8,682 bases of DNA from Alphaproteobacteria bacterium. GTDB lineage: Bacteria > Pseudomonadota > Alphaproteobacteria > RF32 > CAG-239. The stretch lies in NCBI GenBank assembly GCA_017477035.1, contig JAFUXW010000166.1, positions 1 to 8,682 of the forward strand. Direction: 5' to 3'. Positions 5,629 to 8,682 of the stretch are shown here, piece by piece (the first letter of the stretch is position 1; every line of letters begins with the position of its first letter). Below the pieces are notes generated by a model. The model ran no database searches. It had not been told where the DNA came from and saw only the letters and a list, made by a program, of their open reading frames with translations. The translations under genes and the position numbers were made by a program.

Positions 5629-6651
5629 TTACTATTCGCCGTCATTTGAACTTTCGGCTTCTTCTGCTGAAGCAGTATTTTCATTTGCCGATGTTTCAGT
5701 TTTAATCAATACCCCTTGCAAAGCAGCATTACTCATTGTCAAGTTACCGGCCCAACCGATAATACGATATAAAGCATCTTGATTTACGGCGCGTCTGTCG
5801 CCTCCGATTACTTTCATATCGCGATCTTTATGAGTACGCAGATAAATATAATCAGTATTTAAGAAATACATATGATTTTCAGGACAATTACCTCCTTGAC
5901 CGCCGTCATAAACCACATCAGCTCCCTTAAATCTTGAACTTATAAAACCGGCTTCGGCAATTTTCGGATCGGAAAAGCGCTGTAAATCCATTAATGTAGA
6001 TTCATAAATTGACTACAAATTATCATCACAAACAATTAAATCAGGTTTATCAGAGCCTCGTGAACATTTAAAATATACGCTGCTCATAAGCTGTTTGATA
6101 TTATCTTTAGTAATTGAACCGCTTTCAACCTGATTACGCCAAAATTCATTTCCGGTTACCGAACGATCTATCCCCCCTACGGTTCCAGACGTCGGATCAT
6201 CTGCCACCACTAAAGCTAAACCGCCGATTTCTTTACCGGAAGAACCTGTTCCATCGCCATATACGGCAGCGGCCATTTTATTAATCAACGTTTTTTCAGC
6301 ATTGGCTATGCGTTTTTCCAATAAATCCATTGTCTGTTCGCGACCACTGTTCATTAACAGCTCTTCTCCGGAAACAGCAACCGGAACTGCACAAAGTTTT
6401 AGTGCATATTCGGCAGCCGTAAACAACTGTTTAGGACTAAACGAAATTGTATCATATCCTGAATACCAAATCATATCTCCTTCGCCGTATTCCAATTCTT
6501 CTAAAATTTTGGAACCGCCTGTAATCGGGCGCATTTTACCCTTTTCTTTTAATCTTTTCAGCAAGGCACTGTTCTTTGACATATTGTCGTGCAGATATTG
6601 AGTGCGACTTGCTAAAGTAGTTGTAAAAACGTCATTATAATCTTGTGTCAT
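5629..6651 (-). CDS. Major capsid protein (HK97-fold), interrupted by an in-frame TAG
   Basis: The start at 6651 is supported by AAGGA 9 bases upstream. Read with TAG as sense, the gene gives 340 residues and ends at TAA (5631-5629). Under the standard code it appears as two ORFs in one frame: 6651-6013 (212 residues) and 5991-5632 (119 residues). Residues 1-60 hold the N-terminal arm and the GGSKILEELEYGEGD stretch. Residues 103-135 (helix ending in MAAAVYGDGTG) match the spine helix and following turn of this capsid family. KPDLIVCDDNL (202-212) precedes the TAG at residue 213. After the TAG come SIYESTLMDLQRF, then DVVYDGGQGG, MYFLNTDYIYLR and WAGNLTMSNAALQGVL, the conserved C-terminal half. 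A 212-residue fragment lacks much of the fold and would not be expected to assemble. A second TAG (5634-5632) directly precedes TAA. The gene follows the scaffold, as is usual. Confidence 0.85.
6013..6015 (-). other. In-frame TAG codon inside the major capsid gene
   Basis: The codons on either side read AAT TTG TAG TCA ATT TAT, and frame is kept exactly (the two ORF starts differ by 660 bases). No Met or ribosome site lies between the TAG and SIYESTL, so the second half is not a clean independent gene. Either the TAG is decoded as an amino acid (Gln is the best documented in recoded phages), or it is a nonsense mutation. From memory, capsid relatives often have an aromatic residue at this position, which would be one base change from TAG; this is unverified. 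Confidence 0.9.
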
Positions 6652-6674
6652 ATTATTATTCCTTTATAAAAAAA

Positions 6675-7586
6675 TTAATCCAAAAAAGCAGCCATATTTT
6701 TCTCTAACTCTTCACGCAAAGTTAAAGGTTTTTCAGGTGCTTCTGACTTTCCCTTCGGGGAAAAAGCGGCCTTATGCGCCTTTTGCGCTTCTGCCGCACG
6801 AGAGCTGATTTGTTGTTCTATCAGCTCAGAACGAACCTGCGGATTAAGCCACAGAGCATTTTCATAGGCTTCCTCCGGACTTCGAGCCGCTCCACTTAAC
6901 AACAATTCCAATGCTTGATTTTGAACTGCATCAAAATACGGATGTAATAAATTGCCATCCCGATCGGTTTGTCGACCAAACATTTGCAGACTATCAAACA
7001 TTTTTTGAGATTGCAGGCCGTTCAAATAAGAAGTAATTTCGTGAAAATTCTGCTCCAGATGATTTAAGCGTGTTATCATTTCATCAGAAACATTTTCCCG
7101 CTTATGTTTATCATCTTCAAGTTTCACACCATAAACTTTGGCAATAGCTGACAAAGTTTGTTCCGGACGGCGTGCCATTTCACTATCAATCCAGATTAGA
7201 CCTGACAGCCAATCCTGAATTTTTTTAATTCCTTGTTCTTGCAAACGCAGACGATTATTTTCATACTGAGCTTCCAAAAGCCTGTAATCTTGCAAACCGT
7301 TCACAGCTTGTTGATACTTCTCATTATTTTTATTTTCGTGTTCTATCAAAAAAACCTGCCATTCTTGAGGCAGGTTCTTAAAATCGGACGCAAATTTTTC
7401 CTGATAACTTTCCGGCGCAAGTAACGCTTGTACCACTGTTGTTTCCTCAACCTGAGGAGCAGACGATGCACTTTGCGAAACAGTTTCCGGAAAGGAATCA
7501 GATACTTCGTTTACAGCATGGTCATCCATTAGACCATGCTCCTTAAACTGACGTTCAAGTTCTTTTCTTAAATCATTCATTTCCAT
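6675..7586 (-). CDS. Capsid assembly scaffolding protein
   Basis: The 303-residue protein is highly charged and mostly helical, with an acidic, flexible N-terminus (residues 1-55, serine- and glutamate-rich). LPQEWQVFLIEHENK lies at 72-86 and coiled-coil-like helices at about 85-125 and 165-200. The conserved stretch EEAYENALWLNPQVRSELI (238-256) and a basic, alanine-rich tail KAHKAAFSPKGK (269-280) follow; the tail is where scaffolds of this type bind the capsid protein. The 'AY..A.WLNP.VR' landmark is one I know from podovirus scaffolds encoded just before the capsid gene, as here (24 bases upstream). Scaffolds guide procapsid assembly and then leave. ATG 7586 is chosen with AAAGGA upstream; ATG 7580 (two codons later) is also possible. 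The gene overlaps the end of the preceding one by 10 bases and ends at TAA. Confidence 0.85.
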   Translation of the reverse strand: MEMNDLRKELERQFKEHGLMDDHAVNEVSDSFPETVSQSASSAPQVEETTVVQALLAPESYQEKFASDFKNLPQEWQVFLIEHENKNNEKYQQAVNGLQDYRLLEAQYENNRLRLQEQGIKKIQDWLSGLIWIDSEMARRPEQTLSAIAKVYGVKLEDDKHKRENVSDEMITRLNHLEQNFHEITSYLNGLQSQKMFDSLQMFGRQTDRDGNLLHPYFDAVQNQALELLLSGAARSPEEAYENALWLNPQVRSELIEQQISSRAAEAQKAHKAAFSPKGKSEAPEKPLTLREELEKNMAAFLD

Positions 7587-7804
7587 ATCATCCTTTTATA
7601 GTTAAAAAGAAAATCGGCAAAAAGTTGCTTTCGCCGATCGTTTTCTTGTTTCAGCCGGATATTTTTAATATATTCGGTCGAAAAGTCGCTACTACGCGCC
7701 AAACCGCTAGCTTGCAGGTACTTGTCAACATCCGCGACCGAAGATGCGACAGATCCGTCCGGAAGAATTATTTCTTCCGCGAATTGTTTACTTATATAAG
7801 TCAT
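7577..7804 (-). CDS. Small hydrophilic protein of unknown function upstream of the scaffold
   Basis: The 75-residue product starts at ATG 7804 with AAGGA upstream and ends at TGA 7579-7577 inside the start of the scaffold gene, which suggests translational coupling. The first half is mixed (ISKQFAEEIILPDGSVASSVADVDKYLQASG) and the second is basic and helical (NIRLKQENDRRKQLFADF then NYKRMIWK). There is no membrane segment or recognisable domain. The position fits a small head-assembly protein, but I assign no function. The codons for about residues 56-65 also form a strong hairpin followed by a T-rich run (see the terminator-like element at 7604-7638). Confidence 0.65.
   Translation of the reverse strand: MTYISKQFAEEIILPDGSVASSVADVDKYLQASGLARSSDFSTEYIKNIRLKQENDRRKQLFADFLFNYKRMIWK
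7604..7638 (-). terminator. Terminator-like hairpin inside the 3' end of the 75-residue gene
   Basis: On the minus strand, ATCGGC-GAAAG pairs with CTTTT-GCCGAT (7628-7638 with 7613-7624) around a CAA loop, with one G-U pair and one bulged T. TTTTCTTTTT follows. The shape is that of an intrinsic terminator, but it lies in coding sequence before the scaffold and capsid genes. It may attenuate transcription, or may be a by-product of codons for Leu, Phe and Asp. Confidence 0.4.
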
Positions 7805-7881
7805 ATTATTTTTTCCTTATTTATCAGATTGATACAAAAAAATCGGCAAAACACTTCCGCCTTACCGATTTGGGGAAACAT
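7801..7881 (-). CDS. Possible 26-residue leader ORF overlapping the 75-residue gene by ATGA
   Basis: The ORF has ATG 7881 with GAGGGG 6-7 bases upstream and a TGA at 7803-7801 that overlaps the next ATG as ATGA, the same kind of junction used elsewhere here. The peptide MFPQIGKAEVFCRFF...NKEKII is unrecognised. Its codons coincide with the hairpin at 7836-7871, so it could be a coupled leader peptide or simply chance reading through a terminator. The ribosome site and the junction favour translation; the lack of any known relative and the tiny size argue for caution. Confidence 0.3.
   Translation of the reverse strand: MFPQIGKAEVFCRFFCINLINKEKII
7836..7871 (-). terminator. Probable rho-independent terminator between the membrane-protein gene and the 75-residue gene
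   Basis: Arms 7840-7846 and 7865-7871 (AAATCGG / CCGATTT) form a 7-bp stem, and a run of seven T residues (7842-7836, partly within the stem) follows on the minus strand. The loop of 18 bases is longer than usual, which lowers confidence. It shares the 13-base string AAAATCGGCAAAA (plus strand, 7839-7851) with the hairpin at 7604-7638. The stretch 7872-7942 is AT-rich and holds no other clear element. Confidence 0.55.
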
Positions 7882-7951
7882 ATTTTACCCCTCATACATT
7901 TATATATTATCCCTCTTCTCACTTAAAATATATTTTTTCAGTTTATAATTT

Positions 7952-8296
7952 CTATCCATTGTTTTCCATAACTGTCTTGATTATAAAATACGTTGCTTTG
8001 TGATAATATAACAATACCATGAGTTCCATTATAAACCAAGGTATCGAAATGTATTTTAATTCTAAATAATCATCTTTTGTGCATTCAAACCACTTCCGTT
8101 TTAGAACGTATTTCAAAAATAGCGGATATCCAACCACAAGACAAAAATCAAACAAGAACAGAATAGGAAAAAAAGTAATTATGTTATGAAGTAAATAAAT
8201 TAATAATAAACCAAAGTATATTAAGGTTATTAACGCATAATTTAATACACTCCATACAACTTTATTAATTCTATAAATAATTGCTTTTTTTTCCAT
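7952..8296 (-). CDS. Small multi-spanning membrane protein, unrecognised
   Basis: The 114-residue product starts at ATG 8296 with AAGGA upstream. Hydrophobic segments lie at about 14-37, 41-62 and 84-100, separated by the basic-charged loop KYVLKRKWFECTKDDYLELK (62-81), so two to three membrane passes are likely. I do not recognise a family. It sits between a gene of the portal side of the module and the scaffold region, a place where accessory membrane genes are often inserted; a holin has no specific support beyond size and hydrophobicity. By eye it is more AT-rich than the capsid and scaffold genes, which suggests a separate origin. The stop is TAG (7954-7952). If that is sense, Lys, Leu and TAA (7945-7943) follow, giving 117 residues. 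Confidence 0.7.
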   Translation of the reverse strand: MEKKAIIYRINKVVWSVLNYALITLIYFGLLLIYLLHNIITFFPILFLFDFCLVVGYPLFLKYVLKRKWFECTKDDYLELKYISIPWFIMELMVLLYYHKATYFIIKTVMENNG

Positions 8297-8321
8297 ATCC
8301 TATTCCTTTTAACATTTATTT

Positions 8322-8682
8322 TTAGTAGTATTTTTCTTCATCCTCGTCTTCTTTATAATACATATTTTTAAGTTTGTCAGCAGAAGAATTTATACCCTGC
8401 TTAATAAATTTAGGGCCGTTTTTAGCTGCAAATTTACCAGCAGTACTACCTACAGCTCTCAAATAAGGTATTTTATCAACAGTTAGTCCGACATTATTAG
8501 CAATTCCATTTACCGCCAAATTAGTCAAAAAATCATTCCAATTTTCGGCATATCCGGCGGAAGCATTTAAAGTGTCGGTTAGAGCATTAAACGCTTTCTG
8601 TTTGAAATTTTCCTCTTTTACCAAATGCATCGGAGTAGTCATTGCTCCGACAAATTCAGCACCGCCGTAAATATATGGATAA
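8322..8682 (-). CDS. C-terminal part of an unrecognised protein, 5' end off the window
   Basis: The reading frame is open from the right edge to TAA 8324-8322. An internal Met exists at 8642, but the in-frame upstream codons (YPYIYGGAEFVGA) read as protein and no convincing ribosome site precedes that Met, so I treat this as the end of a longer gene. About 120 residues are visible: an N-terminal part with NFKQKAFNALTDTLN, then FLTNLAVNGIANNVGL and YLRAVGSTAGKFAAKNG, which are moderately hydrophobic and alanine- or glycine-containing, and a very acidic tail (KEDEDEEKYY). By position, a portal-adjacent or internal head protein is plausible. I cannot name it. Confidence 0.65.
   Translation of the reverse strand, partial: YPYIYGGAEFVGAMTTPMHLVKEENFKQKAFNALTDTLNASAGYAENWNDFLTNLAVNGIANNVGLTVDKIPYLRAVGSTAGKFAAKNGPKFIKQGINSSADKLKNMYYKEDEDEEKYY

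Noticed and set aside
5992..6012. The second half of the capsid as an independent gene starting at ATG 5991
   Set aside because: There is no ribosome site before 5991, and the seven codons between the TAG and this Met (SIYESTL) fit the capsid alignment, so the Met is internal.
7577..7579. TGA as a reassigned codon
   Set aside because: TGA occurs only at natural gene ends here (4-base overlaps with the next start, or after a full-length product), never inside a recognisable domain, so it still acts as stop.
330..7942. Suppressor or other tRNA genes
   Set aside because: I checked the short gaps (330-407, 951-1095, 1516-1591, 5526-5628, 7805-7942) for a cloverleaf with CUA or another anticodon and saw none. 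The 961-1004 hairpin is too short and lacks T and D arms. A suppressor tRNA, if present, must be elsewhere.
1..8682. CRISPR array, insertion sequence, integrase or attachment site
   Set aside because: There are no spaced short repeats, no transposase or recombinase motifs, and no tRNA-derived direct repeat. The only long repeat is the 73-bp pair inside two coding regions.

Overview
The window is part of the virion-structure module of an AT-rich tailed phage or prophage of podovirus type. Every credible gene lies on the minus strand, so transcription runs from high to low coordinates. The recognisable proteins (scaffold, HK97-fold major capsid protein, head-tail adaptor, a long tail protein, a GNAT-fold protein, a Q/N-rich virion protein) occur in an order I know from short-tailed phages of Proteobacteria, especially Alphaproteobacteria. 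Host assignment is inference only. Genes are tightly packed, have clear Shine-Dalgarno sequences and often overlap by 4 bases (ATGA or GTGA).

Layout in transcription order: the C-terminal part of an unrecognised protein (8682-8322); a small AT-rich membrane protein (8296-7952); a terminator-like hairpin that overlaps a possible 26-residue ORF (7881-7801); a 75-residue protein (7804-7577) whose 3' end holds a second terminator-like hairpin; the scaffolding protein (7586-6675); the major capsid protein (6651-5629); a terminator (5608-5581); a conserved-type head-to-tail region protein (5525-4911); the adaptor (4908-4192); a 518-residue tail protein (4220-2664); the GNAT-fold protein (2667-2224); a Q/N-rich virion protein (2227-1592); a terminator; gene B, a small protein with a glycine-rich segment (1515-1096); a perfect 12-bp inverted repeat; a DUF805-like membrane protein (950-420); a terminator; and gene A (329 to the window edge), which has the same N-terminus as gene B.

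The most notable observation is that the major capsid gene is split by an in-frame TAG at 6015-6013 with no frameshift, and capsid-family sequence resumes directly after it. Four ORFs appear to end at TAG. Each of these has a TAA or TGA one to four codons further on, and in one case that second stop forms an ATGA overlap with the next gene. This fits TAG being read as an amino acid, as in phages with amber recoding. However, only one TAG is truly internal and the other long genes have none, so a lone amber mutation or a decaying prophage remains possible.

The second notable region is 250-1570. There a 73-bp sequence is exactly duplicated at the starts of genes A and B, each preceded by a similar hairpin terminator, and a membrane-protein gene of moron type sits between them.
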